A stretch of 51,297 nt of DNA. It comes from an uncultured Prevotellaceae bacterium (GTDB lineage: Bacteria > Bacteroidota > Bacteroidia > Bacteroidales > Bacteroidaceae). Under the pieces are notes generated by a model, which was given only the letters and a program-made list of their open reading frames with translations, was not told where the DNA came from and did not search any database. How positions within the stretch are numbered: the first letter of the stretch is position 1; every line of letters starts with the position of its first letter. Location: contig CAMHIS010000007.1 of assembly GCA_946185285.1 (NCBI GenBank), forward strand, positions 1 through 51,297, read 5' to 3'. Of this stretch, positions 16,919 through 26,125 are shown piece by piece. The position numbers and the translations under genes were made by a program.

Positions 16919-18643
16919 ATGAAAAAGATTCTTTCTATAATATTTGCAAGCGTCGCGCTGAGTTCGTGTGTCGACACGGTCATCCTGCCTGACAACAAGA
17001 CCGTCGACGACGACTTCTGGCAGAAGAAGAGCGAGGTGGAGGCTGTCGTGGCTACGGCATACGCACAGCTGCGCGACCAGGCCGCCATTCGCAATATGAT
17101 AGTCTGGGGCGACTTCCGCTCCGACGAGCTCACGGTGGCCTCGTCGCTGCCCACCAGTGCTGCCTACCGCACGGCCCTGCAGCAGATTTACTCGCTCAAC
17201 ATCGAGACCGAGAACACTTTCACGTCGTGGTATCCCTTCTACTCGGCCATCAACTACTGCAACCTCGTGCTCGAGAAGGCTGAGGACGTGATAGCCGTCG
17301 ACCCCGACTACATGCGCGGCGACTACGATGCCAACAAGGCGCAGGTGCTCGCCCTGCGGGCGTTCTGCTATTTCTACCTGACGAAGGTGTTCCACGATGT
17401 CCCTGTGACGCCGGGGGCCTACCTCAACAGCAGCGACGACCTGAATGCGCCGCAGGCTACGCCCGACAGTGTGCTCACCATGTGTATCAACGACCTGAAG
17501 GAGGCCTCGAAGTATGCCGTCGCTGCCAACACGTTCGGCGACTGGCGCGACAAGGGCTACCTGAACCAGGACGGCATCAACGCCGTGCTCGCCGACATCT
17601 ACCTCTGGCGCGGCTCCGTCAATCGCGACGCTGCCGACTATGAGGCCTGTATCGAGTACTGCAACAAGGTCATTGCCGCCAAAAAGGAGGCCTACGAACA
17701 GAGTCCTTCGCGCCGCCGCTTTGCTGGCGACGACGAGGAACAGGAGTACTACCTCTCCAGCTACAGCGAGATGTACGGCGACCTCTTCGGCCAGAGCGGA
17801 CAGAATGCCGACGAGAGCATATTCGAGCTGCAGTTCCGCCTCTCGAATGCCGCCAACACCGGACTCGACCAGATGTACTACCGTTACAACAGTGCCAGCG
17901 GCAACGGCTATGGCTACCTGAAGGCATCGAAGGTGTACGGCTCGGTCGATGCCACCGGTAAGGGCGTCTGGATGAACGGTGCCGACCAGCGCCTGTTCGA
18001 ATACGTCTATGATGCTACGGGTACTGCCGAGCAGTACGACGTGCGCAAGTTTGTGGCACTCTCATCGGCCGGCACGAACAACACGGCCGAGGGCAGCCCC
18101 TCGGGCGGTCGTACGAACACGATGAACCGCAACTGGATCTTCTACCGCCTTACCGACGTGATGCTGATGAAGGCCGAGGCCCTGGTGCAGCTCTACGAAC
18201 TGGGCGGCAAGGCTGAGGGCGATACCCGCAACGAGGAGGCCTTCAACATCTGCAAGTTCATCAACGACCGTGCACTCTCTGACGCCAACAAGACGTCGTA
18301 TGCACTGAAGTACGCTACATACCGCGACCGCATGGAGGAACTCGTGATGGCCGAGCGTGCCCGTGAGCTCTGCTTCGAGGGCAAGCGCTGGTTCGACCTG
18401 ATGCGCTTCAACTACCGTCATACCTCGCAGAAGGCTGACCTGAAGAGAAAGCTGACGGAAGCATTCGTGCCCAACAGTGAGGAATTCTTCGAGCTGGCAC
18501 TCCGCAAGTATGCCGTGCCCACAGCCATGCGTGCCAAGATTCGCGACGAGCGCTATCTCTACATGCCGATCAATCAGGACGAGGTCGAGCTGAACCCCAA
18601 CCTCGTGCAGAACCCTGTGTATAAATCTTCGTCCAAGTATTAA
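16919..18643 (+). CDS. SusD/RagB-family lipoprotein (pair 1)
   Basis: A 574-residue surface lipoprotein, lipobox LSSC (Cys17). SusD proteins cap the SusC barrel and bind the ligand through a TPR-like helical scaffold. Typical family segments are present: YPFYSAINYCNLVLEKAEDV, ALRAFCYFYLTKVFHDVPV, INAVLADIYLWRG and, near the C-terminus, MAERARELCFEGKRWFDLMR. It lies directly after its SusC partner and 25 bp before a FAS1 lipoprotein gene. The ligand cannot be told from sequence. Confidence 0.94.
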   Translation: MKKILSIIFASVALSSCVDTVILPDNKTVDDDFWQKKSEVEAVVATAYAQLRDQAAIRNMIVWGDFRSDELTVASSLPTSAAYRTALQQIYSLNIETENTFTSWYPFYSAINYCNLVLEKAEDVIAVDPDYMRGDYDANKAQVLALRAFCYFYLTKVFHDVPVTPGAYLNSSDDLNAPQATPDSVLTMCINDLKEASKYAVAANTFGDWRDKGYLNQDGINAVLADIYLWRGSVNRDAADYEACIEYCNKVIAAKKEAYEQSPSRRRFAGDDEEQEYYLSSYSEMYGDLFGQSGQNADESIFELQFRLSNAANTGLDQMYYRYNSASGNGYGYLKASKVYGSVDATGKGVWMNGADQRLFEYVYDATGTAEQYDVRKFVALSSAGTNNTAEGSPSGGRTNTMNRNWIFYRLTDVMLMKAEALVQLYELGGKAEGDTRNEEAFNICKFINDRALSDANKTSYALKYATYRDRMEELVMAERARELCFEGKRWFDLMRFNYRHTSQKADLKRKLTEAFVPNSEEFFELALRKYAVPTAMRAKIRDERYLYMPINQDEVELNPNLVQNPVYKSSSKY

Positions 18644-18668
18644 ATATAATAAGGTAAAAAGTAAAGAT

Positions 18669-20900
18669 ATGATTACCAAAGCAAAATATCTCATCTGTGC
18701 AATCTGCGTCGTCTGCGGTTCAATCGCCTGTACGGAGGAACCCGACGGGTCGAACCTCTTCTCGTCCGACGAGAAGACCATCGCCGAGCTGCTGCGCGAC
18801 CGCCCCGAACTGAGCGCCTTCTACCGCATACTCGAGAAAGGCGGATTCGACAAGTATATGGGCACATACGGACAGTACACTTGCTTCGCACCGATGAACG
18901 ACGGCGTGAACGCCTATCTGGATAGTCTCTATAAGGACGAGTCGTACCTCATCTCGAAGGCCAAGCTGAAGCACAACGGCATCAAGGAAGACGCCGCTTG
19001 GAACAGCCTCGACGTGATGGCGAAGGTGAACCTGATGTCAGACTCGCTGTGCGACGACATCGCACGCTTCCACCTCTCGGGTGAGGAGCATCTGCAGGTC
19101 GACCTCGACGGTACGGCCACCACATGGACCACGATGAAGACGGGCCGCAGCATCCGCGTGGGCACCTTCGGCGTAGATGCCTACAATCAGGACTACGTCG
19201 GACTGACCAGTCTGAACGACATCTCGGCCATCGTCGACGGCGACATCGAGGCCATCAACGGTATCCTCCACGTCTGCTCGACCGTCATTCCCCGCTCCGA
19301 CCGTACCACTGACGACCAGCTGCGCGTCGAGGGCGAGAAGGACCTCAGCATCTTCTACGCAGCCCTCGAGGCTACGGGCTATACCGACACGCTGACCATC
19401 GAGGCCAAGCGCAATCCCGACGGCACGCCGGTGACCTACGACCTGGGTACCAACCACAACGACCGCGACGGCAACTCGCTCTATTACCCCAAGGAGTGTA
19501 TGGTGAAGTGGACCGTCTTTGCCGAGACCGACGACGTGTTCCGCGCTGCCGGCATCAACAGCTTCGACGACCTGAAGAAGAAGTGTGTTGAGTGGTACGC
19601 CGGTTCGGCTGCCTGGTACGACTATATCAGCGAGAAGGGCATCACCATCAGCACGGGCGACGACTACACCAACCCGTTCAACGTCGTCAACATGTTTGTG
19701 GCCTATCACATCCTGCGTGCAGGCATGCCCATCGACCGCATCGTCTACGAGAAGAACGCACAGACCAACTCGTCGTGGAACTTCTGCTTCGGCTACGAGC
19801 CTCAGGAGTACTTCGAGACGATGCTCCCCAACACCATCCTGAAGGTGTGGGAGACCAACCCCAAGACCACTAAGGACCTGTGGCTGAACCGCTACCTGAC
19901 GAACAACACGCTGACCTCGAAGCTCGGACTCTTCGGAACACCGGGCGACGGCGACCACGTGCTGAAGTTCGCCGGCGTGCCCGTCGACCGCAATAAGAGC
20001 GTCGAGACCCTCAACGGCTATATCCACCGCATCAAGGGTATTCTGAAGTACGACGAGAACGCCCGTAACGCCCTCTATGAGCGTCTGCGCTTCGATTCGT
20101 CGACCTTCCTCTACGAGCTCATCAACAACGGACTTCGCGGCGCTACGCCCGCCGAGGTGAGTGCCCTCAACGGCGGCGGCGACGGCAACCGCGTAGCCTT
20201 CCAGAACAACTACTTCGACAACATCGTCTGCTACAACCCCGGTACGCTGCTCCGCTTCAACGTGATGGGTGCCTGGCGTGCACACAACTCTGACCAGTTC
20301 CAGGGTTGGGACGTCTACGACTTCGCCATCAAACTGCCTCATGTGCCGACGGGCGAGTATGAGCTGCGCATCATCTACCCCCCGATGGGTCGCGGCGGAC
20401 TGATGCAGTTCTATCTCGGCAACTCGTCGAAACAGTCGGATATGGTGGCCATCGGCATCCCCTTCGACGCCTGCGCCAACCCCTATCAGGACGCAACCAT
20501 CGGTTATGAGGACATCGTGAACCGCGCCGACGACGAGACGTCGGACTGCGGCGTCGAGAGCGACCAGCGTATGCACGTGCGCGGCTATATGCGTGCACCG
20601 GCATCCTTCTCGCGCGGTACCTATAATACGATTACCGACCCGCTGACCTATTCAGAGGACGACATCTACTCGGCTGCCAGCCAGATCATCGGCTCCACCA
20701 GCTGCCGCTCGGAGACCGGCTACGGCACGATGATGCTGCGACGCATCATCACCACCCAGCGCTTTGAGCAGGGCAAGGACTACTGGCTGCGCATCAAGAA
20801 CCTGGTGAACGACACCAACCTCGGCTGGTCGTTCGACTTCGTGGAACTGGTGCCGCTCGACATTGTCAACAGTCAGACCATGACCGAGGACTGGTACTAA
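18669..20900 (+). CDS. FAS1 (fasciclin)-domain lipoprotein 2
   Basis: A 743-residue lipoprotein, lipobox SIAC (Cys21). FAS1-type elements are seen at residues about 35-80 (TIAELLRDRPELSAFYRILE, YTCFAPMNDGVNAYLD) and 185-215 (INGILHVCSTVIPRS). A second, divergent FAS1-like region follows (EKDLSIFYAALEATGYTDTL). The C-terminal 250 residues (NVMGAWRAHNSDQFQGWDVY, VPTGEYELRIIYPPMGRGGL) resemble a beta-sandwich that could bind glycan. It sits between SusD of pair 1 and another FAS1 gene. Binding or presentation at the cell surface is inference; no catalytic motif is seen. Confidence 0.8.
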   Translation: MITKAKYLICAICVVCGSIACTEEPDGSNLFSSDEKTIAELLRDRPELSAFYRILEKGGFDKYMGTYGQYTCFAPMNDGVNAYLDSLYKDESYLISKAKLKHNGIKEDAAWNSLDVMAKVNLMSDSLCDDIARFHLSGEEHLQVDLDGTATTWTTMKTGRSIRVGTFGVDAYNQDYVGLTSLNDISAIVDGDIEAINGILHVCSTVIPRSDRTTDDQLRVEGEKDLSIFYAALEATGYTDTLTIEAKRNPDGTPVTYDLGTNHNDRDGNSLYYPKECMVKWTVFAETDDVFRAAGINSFDDLKKKCVEWYAGSAAWYDYISEKGITISTGDDYTNPFNVVNMFVAYHILRAGMPIDRIVYEKNAQTNSSWNFCFGYEPQEYFETMLPNTILKVWETNPKTTKDLWLNRYLTNNTLTSKLGLFGTPGDGDHVLKFAGVPVDRNKSVETLNGYIHRIKGILKYDENARNALYERLRFDSSTFLYELINNGLRGATPAEVSALNGGGDGNRVAFQNNYFDNIVCYNPGTLLRFNVMGAWRAHNSDQFQGWDVYDFAIKLPHVPTGEYELRIIYPPMGRGGLMQFYLGNSSKQSDMVAIGIPFDACANPYQDATIGYEDIVNRADDETSDCGVESDQRMHVRGYMRAPASFSRGTYNTITDPLTYSEDDIYSAASQIIGSTSCRSETGYGTMMLRRIITTQRFEQGKDYWLRIKNLVNDTNLGWSFDFVELVPLDIVNSQTMTEDWY

Positions 20901-20935
20901 ACAATTGAGAACTGATAATTGAGAATTGAATAATT
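20901..20935. repeat. ATTGATAATTGA-type intergenic repeat tract 3
   Basis: About three units of the ACAATTGAGAA/TGATAATTGAG type fill the gap between the second and third FAS1 genes. Confidence 0.8.
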
Positions 20936-22774
20936 ATGATTACCAAGAATATGAAGAATTATCTCGTCGCTTGTTTGCTGTGCTGCGGCGGTGCCGCAGT
21001 CACCAGCTGCACTGACTATGACGACTACAACTCGGTGCCGGCCGATGCACGCCCAGGTGCCAACAAGACGTTGTGGGAGAATATCAGCAGCGACCAGCAG
21101 CTGACGAAGTTTGCTGCCCTTGCCCAGAAGTGCAAGTTCTCGGAAGCCCTCAACAGCCCCCGCTTCTATACGGTCTGGGCACCTGTCGACGGTGCCATCA
21201 GCGATGCCGAGTACCAGCGCCTGATGGGTAGCGACAGCGCCACCATCGTGAAGCAGTTCATGCAGCATCACATCACGGAGTACAATTACCCCGTGTCGGC
21301 GGCTCAGGACAGTGCCACCATCATCACGCTCAATGCCAAGCACCATCCCTTCACGAAGACCGGCTTCGACGGCTTCTCGTATGGCGAGGTCAACATTCCC
21401 TCGGCCAACGGCGTGATGCACAAGCTCAACGGCATGTCGGAGTTCTACTACAATCTCTATGAGAACATCGACAACCTCAAGGGCTGCGACTCCATCAAGA
21501 GCTATATCCAGAAGTATGATGAGTACTATCTCGACGTCAACGCATCGGTCGTCGGTCCGCTGGTCAACGGCAAGCAGACCTACCTCGACTCTGTGCTGAA
21601 GAAGCGTAACAACGTGATCCGCAGCATCATGCGTGCCGACCTCGAGGATGAGGACAGCACGTTCTGTATGCTCGTTCCCAACGATAAGGCCTGGAACGAT
21701 GCCTACGCTGCCATCAATCCCTGCTACAACTACATCGCGAAGATGGACTATATGGACATCAGCAAGAAGACGACCGTAGCCTCCTCGCTGAAGGCCACCG
21801 ACTCGAAGGCCGACAAGCCCGCAGAGGCAACCCCCGACCTGCAGGACTCGCTGACGCGCCGCAACATCGTCAGCAACCTCGTCTTCTCGTGCAGCAACCC
21901 TCACAACCTGCCGCTCTTCGGCAAGGGCACGCTGACCGCCACCGACACGGTGGTGTCGAAGTCGGGCTCCTATCTGCAGAATGCCCAGACGGTGCTGCAG
22001 CACACCACAGCCGTCAGTGAGATGAGCAACGGTATGACGCGCACCATCGACTCTATCACCTTCCGCCCCTGGCAGACGTATAATCCCACGATTATTGCCA
22101 CGCGCCCGCTGTCGACGCTGAAGGTCACCAAGCTGACAACCCACAACGTGCCCCTCGATGACCTCGTCGGTCGCGACAGCCTGTTCAGCAAGGTGCCGAG
22201 AATGTTCCGCCAGTGGCTGCTGCCCAAGACGTCGCGCTTCTTCTCATACGTCGCCGTCGACAGTGCCAACATCGACGGTACGACGGGTAAGCCCGAGTTC
22301 AGCTTCGCCCTCGGAAATGTCAGAGGCGACGGTTCCGTCACGGGTACGGTCCGCTCTACCACCTATCATATCTACGTCGTCACCGTTCCCGCACAGGTGG
22401 AGGAGCCTCTGGCCGATGTGAAGCCTTACTACCTGCGCTTCTACCTCAGCTGGACCGACGCTGCCAACAAGCAGCAGCTCACCGTGCTGCCTCAGGGGGC
22501 GAAGGCATCGATGGAGATTACCACCGACGAGGGCGAGAGCGCTGCCAACCTGATCTGCGTCGGCGACCCGGGGCGTGTCAACGTCATCGACCTCGGCGAG
22601 TTCACCTTCCCCGCCTGCTATTACGGTCTGGATGCCTATCCCAGCCTGATGATGATGCACACCAAGACCTACACCTCGTCGGCCAACCGTAAGAAGTACG
22701 ACCAGCAGATGCGTGTGGCGGGTGTCTATCTCGTTCCCAAGGAGTACAACGACTATTGGTCTAATTTAGAATAA
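20936..22774 (+). CDS. FAS1 (fasciclin)-domain lipoprotein 3
   Basis: A 612-residue lipoprotein, lipobox VTSC (Cys25). A FAS1-type start is visible at residues about 40-85 (LTKFAALAQKCKFSEALNSP, FYTVWAPVDGAISDAEYQ) and a second one near 215-250 (NVIRSIMRADLEDEDSTFCM, LVPNDKAWNDAY). The C-terminal region ends GVYLVPKEYNDYWSN. The signal-peptide codons are nearly identical in DNA sequence to those of the SusD gene at 26126, including a perfect 7-bp hairpin. An ATG 15 nt downstream (MKNYLV) is an alternative start. It is followed 9 bp later by the second SusC gene. Confidence 0.8.
   Translation: MITKNMKNYLVACLLCCGGAAVTSCTDYDDYNSVPADARPGANKTLWENISSDQQLTKFAALAQKCKFSEALNSPRFYTVWAPVDGAISDAEYQRLMGSDSATIVKQFMQHHITEYNYPVSAAQDSATIITLNAKHHPFTKTGFDGFSYGEVNIPSANGVMHKLNGMSEFYYNLYENIDNLKGCDSIKSYIQKYDEYYLDVNASVVGPLVNGKQTYLDSVLKKRNNVIRSIMRADLEDEDSTFCMLVPNDKAWNDAYAAINPCYNYIAKMDYMDISKKTTVASSLKATDSKADKPAEATPDLQDSLTRRNIVSNLVFSCSNPHNLPLFGKGTLTATDTVVSKSGSYLQNAQTVLQHTTAVSEMSNGMTRTIDSITFRPWQTYNPTIIATRPLSTLKVTKLTTHNVPLDDLVGRDSLFSKVPRMFRQWLLPKTSRFFSYVAVDSANIDGTTGKPEFSFALGNVRGDGSVTGTVRSTTYHIYVVTVPAQVEEPLADVKPYYLRFYLSWTDAANKQQLTVLPQGAKASMEITTDEGESAANLICVGDPGRVNVIDLGEFTFPACYYGLDAYPSLMMMHTKTYTSSANRKKYDQQMRVAGVYLVPKEYNDYWSNLE
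20983..20999. repeat. Hairpin inside signal-peptide codons (FAS1 protein 3)
   Basis: CTGCGGC-GGT-GCCGCAG, a perfect 7-bp stem with a 3-nt loop, about 47 nt after the ATG. The same motif recurs at the same place in genes starting at 26126, 29995 and 31875. Confidence 0.8.
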
Positions 22775-22783
22775 AGGATGACT

Positions 22784-25700
22784 ATGAAAAGAACGATATA
22801 CAACTTCCTACAGCGTCAGAGTCTCAGACTCTCACTCTGTGCCATCGTCTTGACAGCAAGCACAGTGGCTTTCGCTCAGGATGATCTCGACGACGAAGAA
22901 GAAAGCACCGCCATCAAGGCGCCGAAGCGCGAGAAAGTCGTCGATACGAATCCAACCATCAACGTGCAGGGTGTTGTCGTCGACGATGCTACGAAGCAGC
23001 CTCTGGCCGGTGTGCGCATCCAGGTCCTCAACGACAAGCGCTATGTGGCGATGACCGACGATGACGGTAAGTTCACCATCAAGGTGCCGACGTTTGCCAC
23101 CTCGCTCTTCGTGCAGACGCCGCAATACCTGTCGCAGCAGGTTGCCATCAAGGCCGGCGACGCCCAGCAGCAGATTAGCATCCGTATGCTTAGCGATGCC
23201 TTCAAGCCGATGTATGCTGACGGCACCACGATAACGGCTACCAACAGCTTCGTCTCCGACGGCAACGGTCTGACCATCGACGAGGAGATGACCGAGAAGC
23301 TGGGCGGCGACATCCGCATGAACATGCACTCGGGCAATCTCGACCAGGGTGCAGCCATGTTCATTCGCGGTATCTCCTCCATCAATGCCGGCTCGCAGCC
23401 GCTCGTCATCCTCGACGGCGTGGAGCTCGACATGCAGCACAGCCGCCTGTCGCTGCACCAGGGCGACATCTTCAACATGCTGTCGTCAATATCGCCTGAG
23501 GACATCGACAAGGTGACGGTGCTGAAGAACGCAACGGCCCTCTACGGTGCACGTGGTGCGGGTGGCGTCATCCTCATCGATACCAAGCGCGGCCACTCGA
23601 TGGCTACGCGAATCGATGCCAAGCTCGGTGTGGGCTGGACCTTCACGCCCAACTACCCGACGACGATGAACGCAGCACAGTATCGTAACTACGCCGTAGA
23701 GCAGCTCGGTACCATCAAGGAGGTGCAGGAGCGCATCGGCTCAAGCACGAACGCCCTGCAGTTCAACTTCCTGAACGACGCCAAGGACGGCTACTACTAC
23801 AACACCTATCATAATGATACCGACTGGAACGACTACGTCTACCGCACGGCGCTGACCCACAACTACAGCATCAACGTGCAGGGTGGCGACGACATCGGTA
23901 TGTACAACCTCTCGGTGGCTTATATCCAGACGATGAAGAACGTCAAGTCGACCAGCTTCGACCGTATCAACGTGCGCTTCAACACCGATATCAGCCTGCT
24001 CTACAACTTCTACACGAAGTTCGACATGTCGTTCTCGCGTTCGAACACGAACCTCTTCGACGAGGGCATACCCGCCGACCTCAATGCCGGCACCATCACC
24101 TCACCGGCCTTCCTGGCACTGATCAAGAGCCCGCTGCTCAATCCCTATCAGTACAACAAGAACATCAACGACTTCACCACGCTCCTCTCCGATGCCGACG
24201 ACCTCTACAGCACGCTGACCGAGGGTAACTACTCGCTGGCCAACCCCCTGGCACTGATGAACAACGGCTCGGGTGAGCGCAAGAACCGCAACGAGAACAC
24301 CTTTTTCAACGTGACCGTCTCGCCGACATACGAGTTCAACAAGGAGTGGAAGCTGACATCGCACTTCAGCTACTACCTGAACCGCAACTCGCAGGCTTAC
24401 TATCGTCCCAATATCGGTCTGCCCTCGTTCGCCATCGAGAATCTCGGTACTGTCTACTCGAAGACGGCCTCCATCTTCTCGAAGGAGATCAACGTGCTCA
24501 GCAATACCCATGTCGACTGGGCCAAGAAGATTGGCGCTCACGACATCGCCGCTACGGGTGGTTTCCGCTATAACTACTTCTCCTACGACAACAGCGATAT
24601 TGCCACGCAGTACTCTACGAAGCTCGAGGACGACAAGAACCCGAAGCCTGCTACCGGCAACGATGTCTATTCGACTGTTAAGGGTGCCGACGATGTCTGG
24701 AAGAACCTGCAGTGGTATGTCTCCGGCGACTATAATTACATGAACAGGTACTTCGCTACGGTCTCGATGCTGGCTGAGTCGAACAGCCGCTTCGGCAGCA
24801 ATGCCGACGGCGGTCTGAAGGTGGCCGGCGTGAAGTGGGCACTCTTCCCAAGCGTGCAGCTGGGCTGGGTGCTGACCAACGAGAACTGGTTCCCGAAGAC
24901 GGCGGTCATCGACTACCTGCGCCTGAACGTGGGCTTCGACATGAGCGGTAACGACGGCATCAACAACTACGCCGCCCGCACGTCGTTCAATACCGTCCGC
25001 TATAACTACACGGAGATTGGTATGCAGCTCACCAACGTGGGTAACGAGGAAATCAAGTGGGAGACGACGTCGAAGTTCAATGCCGGACTGCAGGCTTATT
25101 TCCTCAACAACCGTCTGGGCTTCAGCGCAAACTACTTCCTCCACAAGACCAAGGACCTGCTGGCGCTCAAGACCTTCGAGAACCCGATTGGCGGTATCAA
25201 CAACTACTGGACCAACGACGGCGAGGTCAGCAATACGGGCTTCGAGCTTGGCATCAACGGCAAGCCGGTATCAATGAAGGACTGGCACCTCGAGGTCGGC
25301 GCTACCGTCGGTCACTACAAGAACGAGGTCAAGAAGTTGGCCAACGGCAACTACACCTCTTCTATCTATGGCACCGACAACATCCTGACCGCCGTCGGCA
25401 ATCCCGTGGGTGTGTTCTACGGCTACAAGACCAAGGGTGTCTATGCCACGACGGCTGAAGCTGCGGCTGCCGGACAGTACATCGTCGACGAGACGGGTGC
25501 CCGTCAGTACTTCGGTGCCGGCGACGTCATCTTCGAGGATGTCAACAACGACAAGCAGATCAGCGAGGCTGACAAGCAGATTATCGGCGACCCCAATCCC
25601 GATATCTTCGGCAACATCTTCCTCAACCTCAACTGGAAGCGCTTCACACTCGCCACGAACTTCAACTACTCGTTGGGCAACGACGTGTTCAACTATCAGC

Positions 25701-26095
25701 GCTCAGTGCTCAACAGCGGTGCCACGCTCTACAACCAGCAGGTGGCTGAGATCGGCCACTGGCGCTACGAGGGACAGCAGACCGAACTGCCGCGCCTCTG
25801 CTACGGCGACCCGATGGGCAACAACCGCTTCTCTGACCGCTGGATTGAGGATGGCTCTTACCTGCGCCTGAAGAGCGTCATGCTCTCCTTCCAGGTGCCC
25901 ATCCCCGAGTCTTGGCAGTCGTGGCTGCAGGGTATATCCGTTTGGGCTGAGGGACGCAACCTCCTGACGTTCACTAAGTACACGGGCAGCGACCCCGAGT
26001 TCTCTGTCAGCAACCACCAACTCTATCAGGGTATCGATGCCGGTACGCTGGCTCAGGGACGTGTGTTCTCTATGGGTGTCAAGATTAACTTGTAA
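22784..26095 (+). CDS. SusC/RagA-family TonB-dependent transporter (pair 2)
   Basis: A 1103-residue TonB-linked transporter. A signal peptide ends VAFA near residue 31, followed by an acidic stretch (DDLDDEEES). The carboxypeptidase-D-like domain lies at about 55-130 (INVQGVVVDDATKQPLAGVR). The plug follows, with GAAMFIRGISSINAGSQPLV, ILDGVELDM and VLKNATALYGARGAGGVILI. The beta-barrel runs to the terminal VKINL. The second of two ATGs (22784) is preferred because AAAGG lies 6 nt before it but directly touches the first ATG. It differs clearly from the first SusC, so the two pairs may take different ligands. Confidence 0.94.
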   Translation: MKRTIYNFLQRQSLRLSLCAIVLTASTVAFAQDDLDDEEESTAIKAPKREKVVDTNPTINVQGVVVDDATKQPLAGVRIQVLNDKRYVAMTDDDGKFTIKVPTFATSLFVQTPQYLSQQVAIKAGDAQQQISIRMLSDAFKPMYADGTTITATNSFVSDGNGLTIDEEMTEKLGGDIRMNMHSGNLDQGAAMFIRGISSINAGSQPLVILDGVELDMQHSRLSLHQGDIFNMLSSISPEDIDKVTVLKNATALYGARGAGGVILIDTKRGHSMATRIDAKLGVGWTFTPNYPTTMNAAQYRNYAVEQLGTIKEVQERIGSSTNALQFNFLNDAKDGYYYNTYHNDTDWNDYVYRTALTHNYSINVQGGDDIGMYNLSVAYIQTMKNVKSTSFDRINVRFNTDISLLYNFYTKFDMSFSRSNTNLFDEGIPADLNAGTITSPAFLALIKSPLLNPYQYNKNINDFTTLLSDADDLYSTLTEGNYSLANPLALMNNGSGERKNRNENTFFNVTVSPTYEFNKEWKLTSHFSYYLNRNSQAYYRPNIGLPSFAIENLGTVYSKTASIFSKEINVLSNTHVDWAKKIGAHDIAATGGFRYNYFSYDNSDIATQYSTKLEDDKNPKPATGNDVYSTVKGADDVWKNLQWYVSGDYNYMNRYFATVSMLAESNSRFGSNADGGLKVAGVKWALFPSVQLGWVLTNENWFPKTAVIDYLRLNVGFDMSGNDGINNYAARTSFNTVRYNYTEIGMQLTNVGNEEIKWETTSKFNAGLQAYFLNNRLGFSANYFLHKTKDLLALKTFENPIGGINNYWTNDGEVSNTGFELGINGKPVSMKDWHLEVGATVGHYKNEVKKLANGNYTSSIYGTDNILTAVGNPVGVFYGYKTKGVYATTAEAAAAGQYIVDETGARQYFGAGDVIFEDVNNDKQISEADKQIIGDPNPDIFGNIFLNLNWKRFTLATNFNYSLGNDVFNYQRSVLNSGATLYNQQVAEIGHWRYEGQQTELPRLCYGDPMGNNRFSDRWIEDGSYLRLKSVMLSFQVPIPESWQSWLQGISVWAEGRNLLTFTKYTGSDPEFSVSNHQLYQGIDAGTLAQGRVFSMGVKINL

Positions 26096-26125
26096 TTGAA
26101 AATTGATAATTGAAAATTGATAATT
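26096..26125. repeat. ATTGATAATTGA-type intergenic repeat tract 4
   Basis: TTGAAAATTGATAATTGA-like units fill the 30-bp gap between SusC and SusD of pair 2, up to the SusD start codon. Confidence 0.85.

Noticed and set aside
14021..20576. Long minus-strand open frames of up to about 512 codons opposite SusC and FAS1 genes
   Set aside because: They are antisense to strong family members, rich in Val/Leu/Gly/Arg from GC-biased third positions, and lack promoters and recognisable motifs; they are shadows of codon use.
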